From NCBI GenBank assembly GCA_038247245.1, contig JBBRVE010000003.1, forward strand, positions 1 to 64,000: 64,000 bases of DNA. The letters are read 5' to 3'. The DNA is from JAPWJZ01 sp038247245 (lineage in GTDB: Bacteria > Pseudomonadota > Alphaproteobacteria > Micavibrionales > UBA2020). The notes beneath the pieces were generated by a model, which had not been told where the DNA came from, searched no databases, and saw only the letters and a list, made by a program, of their open reading frames with translations. Positions 9,291 through 18,727 of the stretch are shown here, one piece after another (position 1 is the first letter of the stretch; the number at the start of each line of letters is the position of its first letter). The translations under genes and the position numbers were made by a program.

Positions 9291-9319
9291 TTGCCTTTAA
9301 TGCGGAAAAAGAATAGCAT
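9291..9319 (+). promoter_or_regulatory. Candidate promoter of the cbs operon
   Basis: TTGCCT (9291-9296) and TAGCAT (9314-9319) with 17-bp spacing lie 41 bp upstream of the cystathionine beta-synthase ATG, inside the divergent gap with cysE. The gap is short enough for one regulator to act on both directions. Confidence 0.4.
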
Positions 9320-9360
9320 CAGCCGGAATTCGCTCAATATTTTTTTGGACAGGTGATTAC

Positions 9361-10740
9361 ATGAAGCAGAGCGCCCCTGGCGTTATCCAGCTGATCGGCA
9401 ACACGCCGATGGTGCAGGTTTCAAGGCTCGATACCGGCCCGTGCCAGCTGTTCCTGAAAATGGAGTCACAGAACCCCGGCGGTTCGATCAAGGACCGTAT
9501 CGCGCGCACGATGATCGAAGCGGCGGAGCAGGATGGCCGGTTGAAACCGGGCGGCACCATTGTGGAGGCAACGGCGGGCAATACGGGCCTCGGCCTCGCC
9601 CTGATCGGCGTGCTGAAGGGATACAAAGTCATCCTCGTCGTGCCGGATAAAATGAGCCGCGAGAAAATTTTCCACTGCAAGGCTCTGGGTGCCGATGTGC
9701 GCACCGCGCGCTCCGACGTGATGAAGGGCCATCCCGAATATTATCAGGAAGTGGCCGAGCGTATCGCCAAGGAAACAGGCGGTTTTTACGCCAACCAGTT
9801 TTCCAACCCCGCCAATTCGCTGGCGCATGAAACATCGACCGCGCCCGAAATCTGGGAACAGATGCAGCATGACGTCGATGCGATTGTCTGCGGCGTCGGT
9901 TCCGGCGGCACAATGGCGGGCATCGCTTCCTTCATCAACCGCGTCAGCCCGAAAACGGAAATGGTGCTGGCAGATCCCGTCGGCTCCATCCTCGCGCCGC
10001 TGGTGAACGAAGGCAAGACCGTGACGCCCGGTTCATGGCTTGTCGAGGGCATCGGGGAAGATTTCATCCCCAGCATCCTCGACATGAAAGTGATCAACAA
10101 GGCCTATGCCATCTCGGATGAAGAAAGCATCGGCACCGCGCGCCAGCTGCTGAAGAATGAAGGCATTCTGGCCGGCACATCGTCGGGCACGCTGATTGCC
10201 GCTGCGCTGCGCTATTGCCGCGACCAGAAAACGCCGAAACGCGTCGTCACCTTCGTCTGCGACCGCGGCGACAAGTATCTGTCCAAGGCGTTCAGCGATT
10301 CATGGATGACCGAACAGGGCTTCGCCGCCCGCGTGAAAACCGGCACGGTCGAAGATTTGATCGTGCGCCGTCATGATGCGGGCGACACGGTTGTCGTGCA
10401 GGCGACCGATACGCTGCAGACGGCTTATAAACGCATGCGCTTCGCCGACGTATCGCAACTGCCGGTGCTGGACGACAAGGGCATGCTGGTGGGCTTGGTC
10501 GATGAAAAAATGCTGCTCGACGGTTTCACGCATGATGGCAAGGTGGTGCCGCTGTCGGCAACCGCCGGCGAAGTGATGCGCCCTGCCAAACCCAGCCTGC
10601 CGCGCGAAACACCGATCGGCGAGGCCTCGACATTCCTGCGCAACCATCCGCTGGTCATGGTGACCGACAACGGCAAGCTGCTCGGCCTCATCACACGCGT
10701 CGATATGCTCAATCACTTCTACCTGAAAGGTGCCGCATGA
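9361..10740 (+). CDS. cbs: Cystathionine beta-synthase with CBS domain pair
   Basis: 459-residue PLP enzyme that condenses serine (or O-acetylserine) with homocysteine to give cystathionine, the first step of reverse transsulfuration. Type II fold motifs are clear: NPGGSIKDR with the Schiff-base Lys44, the substrate loop EATAGNTGLG near 69, and the phosphate-binding GSGGTMAG near 180. A C-terminal CBS domain pair occupies about 335-455, which separates it from plain cysteine synthase. As in other CBS enzymes, the pair may bind adenosyl ligands. The next gene, a cystathionine gamma-lyase/synthase, overlaps by 4 nt and completes the pathway. Some bacterial enzymes of this architecture also act as O-acetylserine sulfhydrylases. 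Confidence 0.9.
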   Translation: MKQSAPGVIQLIGNTPMVQVSRLDTGPCQLFLKMESQNPGGSIKDRIARTMIEAAEQDGRLKPGGTIVEATAGNTGLGLALIGVLKGYKVILVVPDKMSREKIFHCKALGADVRTARSDVMKGHPEYYQEVAERIAKETGGFYANQFSNPANSLAHETSTAPEIWEQMQHDVDAIVCGVGSGGTMAGIASFINRVSPKTEMVLADPVGSILAPLVNEGKTVTPGSWLVEGIGEDFIPSILDMKVINKAYAISDEESIGTARQLLKNEGILAGTSSGTLIAAALRYCRDQKTPKRVVTFVCDRGDKYLSKAFSDSWMTEQGFAARVKTGTVEDLIVRRHDAGDTVVVQATDTLQTAYKRMRFADVSQLPVLDDKGMLVGLVDEKMLLDGFTHDGKVVPLSATAGEVMRPAKPSLPRETPIGEASTFLRNHPLVMVTDNGKLLGLITRVDMLNHFYLKGAA

Positions 10741-11900
10741 CCGGAGGCAAAAACCGCGCGTTTTCCACGCGCTGCATTCATGGCGGCCAGCAGCACGACC
10801 CCACGACGGGCGCCGTGAACGTGCCGATCTACCAGACCTCCACCTATGCGCAGGCCGCACCCGGCGAGCATAAGGGTTTCGTCTATGCGCGCGGCCACAA
10901 CCCTACGCGCCACGCATTCGAACGCGCGATGGCCGACCTTGAAGACGGCCTTGCCGGTTTCGGCTTCGGCTCGGGCATGGCGGCGATGGATGCGATCCTC
11001 GACCTGCTGCCCGTGAACGCGCATATGATTGCGTCTGACGACCTGTATGGGGGCAGCTATCGCCTGTTCGAACGCGTCCGCAAGGGTACAACGGGATTGA
11101 CCGTCACTTACGTCGATATGTCCGATGTGAAAAACGTGGCGGATGCGATCAAGCCGGACACGAAAATGATCTGGGTCGAAACGCCCACCAACCCGCTGCT
11201 GAAACTGACTGATATCGCGGCGGTTGCGGCTGTGGCGAAGAAACATAACCTTCTGTCGGTCATCGACAATACCTTTGCGACGCCTGCGCTGCAGCGCCCG
11301 TTGACACTGGGTATCGATATCGTCGTTCATTCGGCCACCAAATATATCGGCGGCCACAGCGATGTGATCGGCGGCGTGGTGGTGGTTGCCAATCAGGATT
11401 TGGCCGACAAGCTGAAATTTATCCAGAACGCGACGGGCGGTATTCTTGGCCCCTTCGATAGCTTCCTTGCCCTGCGCGGCGTGAAGACGCTGGATGTGCG
11501 CATGGAGCGCCATTGCGCCAGCGGGTTGAAGGTTGCAACATGGCTGGAGAAACATCCGAAAATCGAAAAGGTTTTCTATCCCGGCCTGCCGTCGCATCCG
11601 CAACATGCGCTCGCTAAAAAACAGATGGCTGGTTTTGGCGGCATGATCACCGCCGTCATCAAGGGCGACCTTGATGCGTCGCGCCGCATGCTGTCCGCCT
11701 GCAAGGTCTTTACGCTGGCCGAAAGCCTTGGCGGTGTCGAAAGCCTGATCGAACATCCGGCCATCATGACCCATGCGTCGATTCCGAAGGAACAGCGCGA
11801 GGCGCTCGGCATCAGCGACGGGCTGATCCGTCTTTCTATCGGTATCGAAAGCGCCGACGACCTGATTTCCGACCTCGACGAGGCATTGAGCAAGGCATGA
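10737..11900 (+). CDS. Cystathionine gamma-lyase/gamma-synthase (Cys/Met metabolism PLP enzyme)
   Basis: 387-residue member of the Cys/Met metabolism PLP family. N-terminal TRCIHGGQ and the Tyr-Ala-Arg-Gly-His-Asn-Pro-Thr segment are family marks; the PLP lysine is Lys202 in HSATKYIGGHSD. Pairing with cystathionine beta-synthase by a 4-nt ATGA overlap argues for gamma-lyase activity (cystathionine to cysteine), so that the two genes form a reverse transsulfuration route. Lyases and synthases cannot be separated reliably by sequence alone. It overlaps glucokinase by 4 nt. Confidence 0.88.
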   Translation: MTGGKNRAFSTRCIHGGQQHDPTTGAVNVPIYQTSTYAQAAPGEHKGFVYARGHNPTRHAFERAMADLEDGLAGFGFGSGMAAMDAILDLLPVNAHMIASDDLYGGSYRLFERVRKGTTGLTVTYVDMSDVKNVADAIKPDTKMIWVETPTNPLLKLTDIAAVAAVAKKHNLLSVIDNTFATPALQRPLTLGIDIVVHSATKYIGGHSDVIGGVVVVANQDLADKLKFIQNATGGILGPFDSFLALRGVKTLDVRMERHCASGLKVATWLEKHPKIEKVFYPGLPSHPQHALAKKQMAGFGGMITAVIKGDLDASRRMLSACKVFTLAESLGGVESLIEHPAIMTHASIPKEQREALGISDGLIRLSIGIESADDLISDLDEALSKA

Positions 11901-12838
11901 GCAAGATCATCGCGGATATCGGCGGCACGAATGCGCGCTTTGCGCTGGTAGACGATGCGGGCAATATCAGCAATGTCGATGTGCTGGCCTGTGCCGACTA
12001 TAAATCGCCGGGCGAAGCCGCTCAGACCTACCTGAAACGCATCAATGCGAAACCGAAAACGGGCGCATTCGCGGTTGCAACATCCCTCGATGGCAGCGAC
12101 AGCGTGTCGATGACCAACCATGTGTGGAACTTCTCGATTGAGGCGACGAAAAACGACATTGCATTGTCATCCTTGCGCGTCATCAACGATTTCGCGGCGC
12201 TGGCCTATGCCGTGCCATACCTTGCCGAAAAAGACCGTTACCAACTGGGCAGCGGCATCGCGCAGAAAAACATGCCCATCGCCATCATCGGCCCCGGCAC
12301 GGGGTTGGGTGTTGCGGGCGTTGTGTTTGATGAAAGCGGCAAGCCCATCATTGTGACAGCCGAAGGCGGACATGTGACGATGCCCGCGGCGAACGCGCGC
12401 GAATTCGCGCTGTTCGAATGGCTCAAAAATTCCAAATACCATCATATCTCCGCCGAGCGTGTTGTTTCGGGCAAGGGCTTGGTGAATTTGTATCATGCCG
12501 TTTGCGGCGTGGACGGCCTGAGCCTGCCGGAACTGACTCCTGCCGAAATCACGGCAAAGGCGTTGGATAAATCCTGCAATTCCTGCGTCGAAGTGCTCGA
12601 CCTGTTCTGCCATTTCCTCGGCGTTGTGTCGGGCAACCTTGCGCTGTCTTATGGCGCGGCGGGTGGGCTTTATATTGCGGGCGGCATCGTGCCGCAGCTG
12701 GGTGAATATTTCAAAACCTCGCGCTTCCGCGAAAGCTACCTTGCGAAAGGCCGCTTCGCCGAATATGTCGGGCGCATCCCGACCTTTATCATCACGCATC
12801 CGTATCCGGGTCTTGAAGGCCTGAAAAATATCGCCTAA
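11897..12838 (+). CDS. glk: Glucokinase
   Basis: 313-residue ATP-dependent glucokinase of the bacterial Glk family. It starts with the phosphate-binding motif IIADIGGTNARFALVDD, carries NDFAALAYA with the catalytic-region Asp, and has GPGTGLGVAG followed by EGGHV in the sugar-binding region. It phosphorylates glucose to glucose-6-phosphate in the cytoplasm. It is coupled by an ATGA overlap to the transsulfuration genes, an odd pairing. It faces a trehalase and alpha-glucosidase cluster (convergent, 4-nt overlap with the dehydratase-like gene) whose product would be its substrate. Confidence 0.93.
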   Translation: MSKIIADIGGTNARFALVDDAGNISNVDVLACADYKSPGEAAQTYLKRINAKPKTGAFAVATSLDGSDSVSMTNHVWNFSIEATKNDIALSSLRVINDFAALAYAVPYLAEKDRYQLGSGIAQKNMPIAIIGPGTGLGVAGVVFDESGKPIIVTAEGGHVTMPAANAREFALFEWLKNSKYHHISAERVVSGKGLVNLYHAVCGVDGLSLPELTPAEITAKALDKSCNSCVEVLDLFCHFLGVVSGNLALSYGAAGGLYIAGGIVPQLGEYFKTSRFRESYLAKGRFAEYVGRIPTFIITHPYPGLEGLKNIA

Positions 12839-13815
12839 AGCGCGGGCAGGCGGGCGAGGTAATCCCCCGCCCAGATTTTGCCATAGGTATCGCTGTCAAG
12901 GTTTGCGCCCGACAGGATGATCAGGATGCGCTTGCCTTTGTTGCCTTCGCGCAGCCATTTATGCGCCGCCGCCATGCCCAGCGCCGATGTCGGCTCGACC
13001 GTCACCTTCAGCAAATGCATCAGCCATTGGCTCCAGTACAAAATTTCTTCTTCCTCGATCTCGAAAAATCCGTCCAGCTGCTGAATGTAATGGAAGGTGC
13101 GTGGCGATACCGACAGCGTGCGCACGCCATCGGCAATCGTTTTCGGCATCTCGTTGAAACGCACAATTTTGCCCGACCGGAATGATTGGGCCGCGTCATT
13201 GGCGATCAGGGGCTCGGCGGCAAACACCTCCGCATCCGGCGAAAACAGGCGCGTTGCCATGAAGGTGCCGGAAATCAACCCGCCGCCGCCGCAGGGCGCA
13301 AAAACCGCGTCGATGTTTTTCAGTTCTTCCCATGCCTCATAGGCCGCAGTGCCTTGCCCTGCAATCACATCGTCATGGTCATAGGGCGGCAACAGGAACG
13401 ACCCCTTGGCAAGGGCGAGGGTATTAGCATTTTCCTCCGCCTCCTGCCGCGTTTTCGTCACATGTACGTCCGCGCCATAGGCCCTCGTTGCCGCAATCTT
13501 GATCTTGGAAGATGATTCAGGGATGAAAATGACCGATTTGAGGCCAAGCCGTTTTGCCGCCCAGGCCACCGCTTGCGCATGGTTGCCCGATGAATAGGCG
13601 ACAACGCGTTCGGGTAGCTGGTTTTTTTCCTGCAAGCTGAGGAGCGTGTTCAGTGCGCCGCGCGCCTTGAACGCGCCAACTTTTTGCGCGCCTTCGTATT
13701 TAAAAAATATCTCGCAGCCAAGGAAACGGTCGAGCAGCCGCGACGTCAGCACCGGCGTGCGCGTGACATGCGGCTTCAGGCGTTGATAGGCGGCCTCGAC
13801 GGCTTCGGTTTTCAT
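12835..13815 (-). CDS. Threonine/serine dehydratase-like PLP enzyme
   Basis: 326-residue type II PLP enzyme similar to biosynthetic-type threonine dehydratase and serine racemase, without the C-terminal ACT regulatory domain of IlvA. The Schiff-base lysine is Lys50 in GAFKARGAL; SSGNHAQAVAW and the phosphate-binding CGGGGLISG are intact. Expected reaction: threonine to 2-oxobutanoate and ammonia, or serine dehydration or racemisation. The ATG at 13815 overlaps the trehalase stop by 4 nt; an upstream in-frame start would sit deep in trehalase. It ends the alpha-glucosidase-trehalase transcript. 2-Oxobutanoate is also a product of cystathionine lyase, so the convergent neighbours share a metabolite. 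Confidence 0.82.
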   Translation of the reverse strand: MKTEAVEAAYQRLKPHVTRTPVLTSRLLDRFLGCEIFFKYEGAQKVGAFKARGALNTLLSLQEKNQLPERVVAYSSGNHAQAVAWAAKRLGLKSVIFIPESSSKIKIAATRAYGADVHVTKTRQEAEENANTLALAKGSFLLPPYDHDDVIAGQGTAAYEAWEELKNIDAVFAPCGGGGLISGTFMATRLFSPDAEVFAAEPLIANDAAQSFRSGKIVRFNEMPKTIADGVRTLSVSPRTFHYIQQLDGFFEIEEEEILYWSQWLMHLLKVTVEPTSALGMAAAHKWLREGNKGKRILIILSGANLDSDTYGKIWAGDYLARLPAL

Positions 13816-15275
13816 GCCAGAATCTCCTGCGCGAGTTTCAGTGTCGCCGCCGTCCACAGGAATGTGCCGCGCTCGCTGACATTGGTGCTATAGCCATGCA
13901 TGACCGTCACCTCCGCATTGCCGTCGCGCAGGTTGTATTTTTCAAATAACGCGCCGCGTTCGGCGAAGACATGCTGCGCCAGCGTGATGAATTTTTCGGC
14001 GATGCGTTTTGCCGCGTCAATCTGTCCGCTGCGGCGCAGACCCTCGAACGCGAAATACTGCAGCGGCGGCCAGCCATAGGGGAAATCCCACTGGCTGCCG
14101 CTTTGCTCCGCGGACGTCATGACGCCATGCGGCGTTTCCAGCAGCCGCAACGCGGCGCCCGCCGATTTTTCCGCCAGCGCGGCGTCGCCGTCATACAGCC
14201 CCGCCCAATGCGCATGGAAAAACGTCGCGAAGGGTTTCGGGTTGCGCATCCTGTTGACGGTGTCGTAATCGTGGTACAGGCCGGTTGCGGGATCCATCAT
14301 CGGCTCCATCGCGGCCTTGCGTGACGCTTGCAGGCCCCGCCATTTCACGCCGTCTGCGCTGCCAAGGATATCGGCAATGTCGCCCATATCGCCTTCCATT
14401 TTATACAGCAGCGCATTCAGGCAGGCGGGCGCATGAAACATGCATTCCAGCGCGCCATAGCCCCAATGTCCCGTCGGGTCAAAACCCGATGCGCGCATGG
14501 AACGGTCGGCGCGGTAATAGAGCGATGTCAGATTGCCCGCGATGTCTTCGTAAAAACGCGGGTTGGGATGCTGGCGGAAATGGTCGATGGCATGTTCGTA
14601 ATGGCCGGGTTCGCCCGCCAATACCTCGGGCGCGACGCCGTCGCCGTCGTCCCAATACCGCGACAGCGTCGTGCCGGTCGCAAGCCGGTCGCCTGTCGTC
14701 CAATAGGCATGATAGGCGACAAGGTCGGCATAGGCCGATTGCAGCCAGCTGCGCGCATCGGGATATATCGCGTCGGGATCGAACGCCGCCCAGTCGCCGT
14801 GCTGCGCTGCATGCCAGATGTGCAAGGTCATTGCCGCAATCAATGGCGGTTGCGACCGCGACAGGTAATAGGTGCGGTTCGCGTTCAAAACCTTGCCATA
14901 GGCGCGGATCTGGTAAAGCTGGTTATCGACCTGTTGCCGCATCAGACGCGGATGTGTGCCCGACCATGCAAAAACCGCGAAACCTGTATCCCAGCCATAC
15001 ATTTCATTGAACCTGCCGCCCGGCACCAGATAGCGGTAAGGCAGATAGAGCAAACCATGCACGGCATCCGCCTCACGGAAACGGCTGGCTTCGCCAAGGG
15101 GTTCCACGCGCGCGCCGCTGCCGGTTAATTTCCGGGCGGCGTCGATATCGGCCTCCATTGCATAGACGACGGGCGGTGCGTCGCCGAGCTTCGGGTCACC
15201 CGGATTCTCGCCAAGGCTTTTGCGGAGCAGCAGCTCCGGTGTGTCGTCGATTACCTGCTGAAAGCTGCGCGTCAT
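13812..15275 (-). CDS. Trehalase (GH37)
   Basis: 487-residue glycoside hydrolase family 37 enzyme that splits alpha,alpha-trehalose into two glucose. Both trehalase signatures are visible: PGGRFNEMYGWDTGF and QWDFPYGWPPLQ. No signal peptide is evident from the ATG at 15275, so it is predicted cytoplasmic, like TreF. The chosen start lies 4 nt after the alpha-glucosidase stop; the longer frame would begin inside that gene. Together with the upstream GH13 enzyme and the convergent glucokinase it forms a disaccharide-to-glucose-6-phosphate route. Confidence 0.92.
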   Translation of the reverse strand: MTRSFQQVIDDTPELLLRKSLGENPGDPKLGDAPPVVYAMEADIDAARKLTGSGARVEPLGEASRFREADAVHGLLYLPYRYLVPGGRFNEMYGWDTGFAVFAWSGTHPRLMRQQVDNQLYQIRAYGKVLNANRTYYLSRSQPPLIAAMTLHIWHAAQHGDWAAFDPDAIYPDARSWLQSAYADLVAYHAYWTTGDRLATGTTLSRYWDDGDGVAPEVLAGEPGHYEHAIDHFRQHPNPRFYEDIAGNLTSLYYRADRSMRASGFDPTGHWGYGALECMFHAPACLNALLYKMEGDMGDIADILGSADGVKWRGLQASRKAAMEPMMDPATGLYHDYDTVNRMRNPKPFATFFHAHWAGLYDGDAALAEKSAGAALRLLETPHGVMTSAEQSGSQWDFPYGWPPLQYFAFEGLRRSGQIDAAKRIAEKFITLAQHVFAERGALFEKYNLRDGNAEVTVMHGYSTNVSERGTFLWTAATLKLAQEILA

Positions 15276-15279
15276 GGTG

Positions 15280-16890
15280 TCAGGCTGTCTTCCTTGCAAA
15301 GAAACCGCCGAAGCCCGGCAGTTCCAGCGATTGACCCTTGGCCGTGCCCTGCAATCCATAGCCTGTCAGGGGCGTCCAGCCGCTTTGCAGCGCGACGGTC
15401 ACGGGGGCGGGTTTCAGGTTGAACGCGCAGAACAGCGTTTCACCATCCAGCTTGCGCGTAAAGGCAAGGACGTTGTCGTCCAGCGTTTCAAATGTCAGCT
15501 CTCCGCGCAGCAGTGCCGGATGCGCCTTGCGCCATTTCAGGAATTGCTTCGTGAAATTCAGCATCGATGCAGGGTCTTTTTCCTGCGCTGCGACGCTGGC
15601 CGCCGCATGTTCGGCTGGAACGGGCAGCCAGCCTTCATTGGCGGCGGTAAAGCCGCCGTTTTTCTGCGCGCCATCCCACGGCATGGGCGTGCGGCAGCCA
15701 TCGCGGCCGGTGCCTGTCGACCCGATGCCGGGATCCTGCCGCTTTTCAGGCGGGATGACAGCTTCGGTCAATCCCAGTTCTTCGCCCTGATAAACGAACG
15801 ATGAGCCGCGCAATGAACTCAGCATTGCCAGCAGCATTTTCGTCTGGTTCACATCCGGCTTGTCATCGACCGCCCAGCGCGTCGCGACGCGGATGCTGTC
15901 ATGGTTCGACAATGCCCAAGACGGCCATGAATCATGCGGCGTTGCAAAGAATTCCTCAACTTTGCGGCGCAGGTAGGGCGCGGAATATTCATGCACCAGC
16001 AGCGAGAAGTCATAGGCCGTGTGCAGCATTTCGGGGCCATTGGTATAGGAAATGGTCGTTTCCACCGTCTTGTCGTCGTTCACTTCGGCGACCAGCATGC
16101 AATCCTTGTACTGGTCGGTCAGCGCGCGGAATTTTTTCAGGAAGGGGATCATTTCCGGCTGCGTTTTATCATACGTGTGCCATTGCATCGAATAGGGGTG
16201 GATGACCGTCTTGCCATCCGATTTCGGCACGGGGCGCGGCGGGTTGTCGCGTAAGAGCGCGTCGTGGATGCAATGCGGCAGCGCGTCCATGCGGAAACAG
16301 TCAACGCCGCGGTCCAGCCACCATTTCGCAGTCGCCAGCAATTCTTCCTGCACCTCCGGGTTGCGGATGTTCAGGTCGGGCTGTTCTTTCAGGAACTGGT
16401 GATAGAAATACTGGCCGCGTTCGGGGTCGAACGTCCATGACGAACCGCCGAAAACAGACAGCCAGTTATTGGGTGGCGATCCGTCGGGCTTGGGGTCGGC
16501 CCAGACATACCAGTCGGCGTATTTGTTGGTTTTGTCCTTGCGGCTTTCGATGAACCATTTGTGCTGGTCGGACGAATGGTTCAGCACTATGTCGATGACA
16601 AGTTTCAACCCGCGCTTGTGCATCTGCGCGATCATTTCGTCGCAATCGGCAATCGTGCCGAAGATGGGGTCGACGCCTTTATAATCGGCGACGTCATACC
16701 CGAAATCCGCCATGGGCGATGTGAAGAAGGGGGAGAGCCACACGCCGTCAACGCCCAGCGATGCGACGTAATCGAGCTTCTGCGTGATGCCCTTCAAATC
16801 GCCGATACCATCGCCGTTGCTGTCAAAAAAGCTGCGCGGATAGATTTGGTAAATCACCGCGCCACGCCACCATTCTTGTCCGTCCGCCAT
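15280..16890 (-). CDS. GH13 alpha-glucosidase / oligo-1,6-glucosidase type
   Basis: 536-residue alpha-amylase-family hydrolase. The catalytic residues are in place: nucleophile Asp202 in DCFRMDALPH, acid/base Glu269 in LVAEVND, and the third carboxylate Asp331 in LSNHDS. Region I, DIVLNHSSDQH (about 100-110), is intact. The WWRGAVIYQIYPRSF start is typical of the GH13 alpha-glucosidase/trehalose-synthase-like group, so it probably acts on maltose, isomaltose, sucrose or similar short glucosides. It lacks a signal peptide and is therefore cytoplasmic. First gene of a minus-strand operon with trehalase and a PLP dehydratase, divergent from another GH13 gene. Confidence 0.9.
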   Translation of the reverse strand: MADGQEWWRGAVIYQIYPRSFFDSNGDGIGDLKGITQKLDYVASLGVDGVWLSPFFTSPMADFGYDVADYKGVDPIFGTIADCDEMIAQMHKRGLKLVIDIVLNHSSDQHKWFIESRKDKTNKYADWYVWADPKPDGSPPNNWLSVFGGSSWTFDPERGQYFYHQFLKEQPDLNIRNPEVQEELLATAKWWLDRGVDCFRMDALPHCIHDALLRDNPPRPVPKSDGKTVIHPYSMQWHTYDKTQPEMIPFLKKFRALTDQYKDCMLVAEVNDDKTVETTISYTNGPEMLHTAYDFSLLVHEYSAPYLRRKVEEFFATPHDSWPSWALSNHDSIRVATRWAVDDKPDVNQTKMLLAMLSSLRGSSFVYQGEELGLTEAVIPPEKRQDPGIGSTGTGRDGCRTPMPWDGAQKNGGFTAANEGWLPVPAEHAAASVAAQEKDPASMLNFTKQFLKWRKAHPALLRGELTFETLDDNVLAFTRKLDGETLFCAFNLKPAPVTVALQSGWTPLTGYGLQGTAKGQSLELPGFGGFFARKTA

Positions 16891-16972
16891 TTTTCACCCC
16901 ATGTTGCAGCGCAATAAAATTACAAAAAAATGTTTCAAATTTAATGACTTGGCTTAGATCTATTCAAAAGTA

Positions 16973-17000
16973 TTGATTTTGAAGGTATATTTAGTATTAT
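16973..17000 (+). promoter_or_regulatory. Candidate promoter for the plus-strand GH13 gene
   Basis: TTGATT (16973-16978) and TATTAT (16995-17000), 16 bp apart, lie in the AT-rich divergent gap between two GH13 genes, with the proposed TTG start at 17033 about 32 nt downstream. The gap 16891-17032 holds no other feature that I can support. Confidence 0.35.
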
Positions 17001-17032
17001 ATTGCACCAATTGCATAATCAAGGTAATTAAA

Positions 17033-18727
17033 TTGCGAGCTAACCGCATATATTATGTACCTCCGCGCCTTGTGGGGTCGATCGCCGACTGGTCCGGGAA
17101 AGACACCCCGGATGGCGCTTCGTGGCTGGCTGACCATGCGAAAAGCATGAGCTTCAATTCAATCTGGCTCAGCCCGTTTTTCGAAACGACACAGTTGAAG
17201 GCCGCCGTCCCCGAAGGCCATCCTGCGGACAATAGCCTATACGCCACGCGCAATCACGGTGTTTTTGACCCGGAATTCAGCGCGACGAAAATCGCAGGCG
17301 CACGGTCGGCCGAGACGCCTGAAACCTTGGCCGCCATCGACGCGCTCGACAGCGCGCACCTGAAACATTTCACCGCCGAGGCGGACATGGCCGGCATCCG
17401 CGTGATGGCGGATCTGGTCTTCAACCAGTTCGCCGCCGACCACCCGCTGGTGACCGAAGAAAATGAAAAACTGGCCGCGATCCTGAAAACCCTGCCCGCA
17501 GGCCAGAAACCTGCCTTGATCACCGCCGAAACCACCTCGCTGACCGGCGGCAAGGATACCGAAGTGGTGGGCATTTCGTATCAGGACAACGGCGTGCCGA
17601 AAGAATTCCATTTCAAGTTCGCGCGCGACGAAGACCTCAATTGCCTCGACTGGCGCCTGGTCAAGGGCAATGAAACCGCGCAAATCAATTTCGCATCGCC
17701 CGCCGCGCGTGAATTTTTCATTGACGGGACCGATGGCAAGCCGGGATTCCTGAAGGGCGTTGTGGACTGGTACCTCGATCACGGGTTCAAGGATTTCCGC
17801 TGCGACATCGCCTACCGCCTGCCCGCTGACTGGTGGCAGGAAATCATCACCCATGCGCGCGACCGCCTGTCCGATGCGGGTTTCATGGCCGAAACGCTGG
17901 GCGCGCCCGATGCGGCGATGGCGAAGATGACGCAGATCAAGACTATTGATGCGAACGGCAAGGAACGCCCCGGTTTCGACCTCGGCATGGTCAGCAATTA
18001 CTGGTGGAATTTCACCGACAGCTGGCTGCCGGTAGAGGAAGCCGCGCGGCTGACAAAAATGGCGAAACTGGGCGGCGCGGCATCGCCCGACAACCACGAC
18101 ACACCCGAAACGCTGGCCGGCCAGTTCCAGAAGGCCTGCAAGGGCAAGGATAAATGCGACGAAAACGTGGCGGCGATTGCCGTGCGCAACTACGCGGTTT
18201 CAACATTTATCGCCAACGCCGTCTATATGCAGATGGGATACGAATATAATAAAGAAAAACAGAACAGCGTGTTCAAGGATCAAGTGACCACGCAGGATTG
18301 GGCAGACCTTGCGTCCCGCGCCGATGACCCCGCGCATGTGCTGAACATTGCCGCGCGCATCAAGGGCATCAATGATTTGAAACAAAGCCTCGGCGTTGAT
18401 AACGCGATTGCGTGCGTGAAGGAACATGCCGATATGCAGGATGGCCGCCTGATAAAGTTGGCCGTGGAATTTCAGGATGCCGATACCGGCAGGAAAATCG
18501 CCGATGTCGTGATGATCCTGAACAAGAAACCCGAAAACGGCAGTGTCACGATCATGGACAGTTCCTTGCGCGACCTTGAAACGGGGGGGCTGAAACGCCT
18601 CGATTCATCGGGCGAAACCGCTGTGTCCGTGCGCGACATCGTGATTTACCACACGCCCGTCAGCGATGCGGTCGCACCGAAAGTGGCATCCGTCCCGTCG
18701 CCGCGCAGCTTCAAGCCTGCTGCTTAG
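17033..18727 (+). CDS. GH13-type glycosidase/phosphorylase-like protein, TTG start
   Basis: 564-residue alpha-amylase-superfamily protein. Numbered from the proposed start, the catalytic triad is Asp258 (FRCDIAYRLP), Glu287 (MAETLG) and Asp356 (SPDNHDTPE). Region I reads ADLVFNQF, with Gln where most GH13 enzymes have His. No ATG lies near the N-terminus. I place the start at TTG 17033 (product begins MRANRIYYVPP) because AAGG sits 8 nt upstream and the conserved domain begins at once; TTG 16973 would add a Cys/Ile-rich tail and coincides with a -35-like box. Sucrose phosphorylase and amylosucrase relatives are possible. The substrate is unknown. It overlaps the convergent adenine deaminase stop by 4 nt. 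Confidence 0.72.
   Translation: MRANRIYYVPPRLVGSIADWSGKDTPDGASWLADHAKSMSFNSIWLSPFFETTQLKAAVPEGHPADNSLYATRNHGVFDPEFSATKIAGARSAETPETLAAIDALDSAHLKHFTAEADMAGIRVMADLVFNQFAADHPLVTEENEKLAAILKTLPAGQKPALITAETTSLTGGKDTEVVGISYQDNGVPKEFHFKFARDEDLNCLDWRLVKGNETAQINFASPAAREFFIDGTDGKPGFLKGVVDWYLDHGFKDFRCDIAYRLPADWWQEIITHARDRLSDAGFMAETLGAPDAAMAKMTQIKTIDANGKERPGFDLGMVSNYWWNFTDSWLPVEEAARLTKMAKLGGAASPDNHDTPETLAGQFQKACKGKDKCDENVAAIAVRNYAVSTFIANAVYMQMGYEYNKEKQNSVFKDQVTTQDWADLASRADDPAHVLNIAARIKGINDLKQSLGVDNAIACVKEHADMQDGRLIKLAVEFQDADTGRKIADVVMILNKKPENGSVTIMDSSLRDLETGGLKRLDSSGETAVSVRDIVIYHTPVSDAVAPKVASVPSPRSFKPAA

Noticed and set aside
16891..16972. TTGCAGCGCAA near 16910 as a LacI/GalR-type operator between the GH13 genes
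   Set aside because: Only the outer TTGC/GCAA is palindromic and no LacI-family gene is present in the window.
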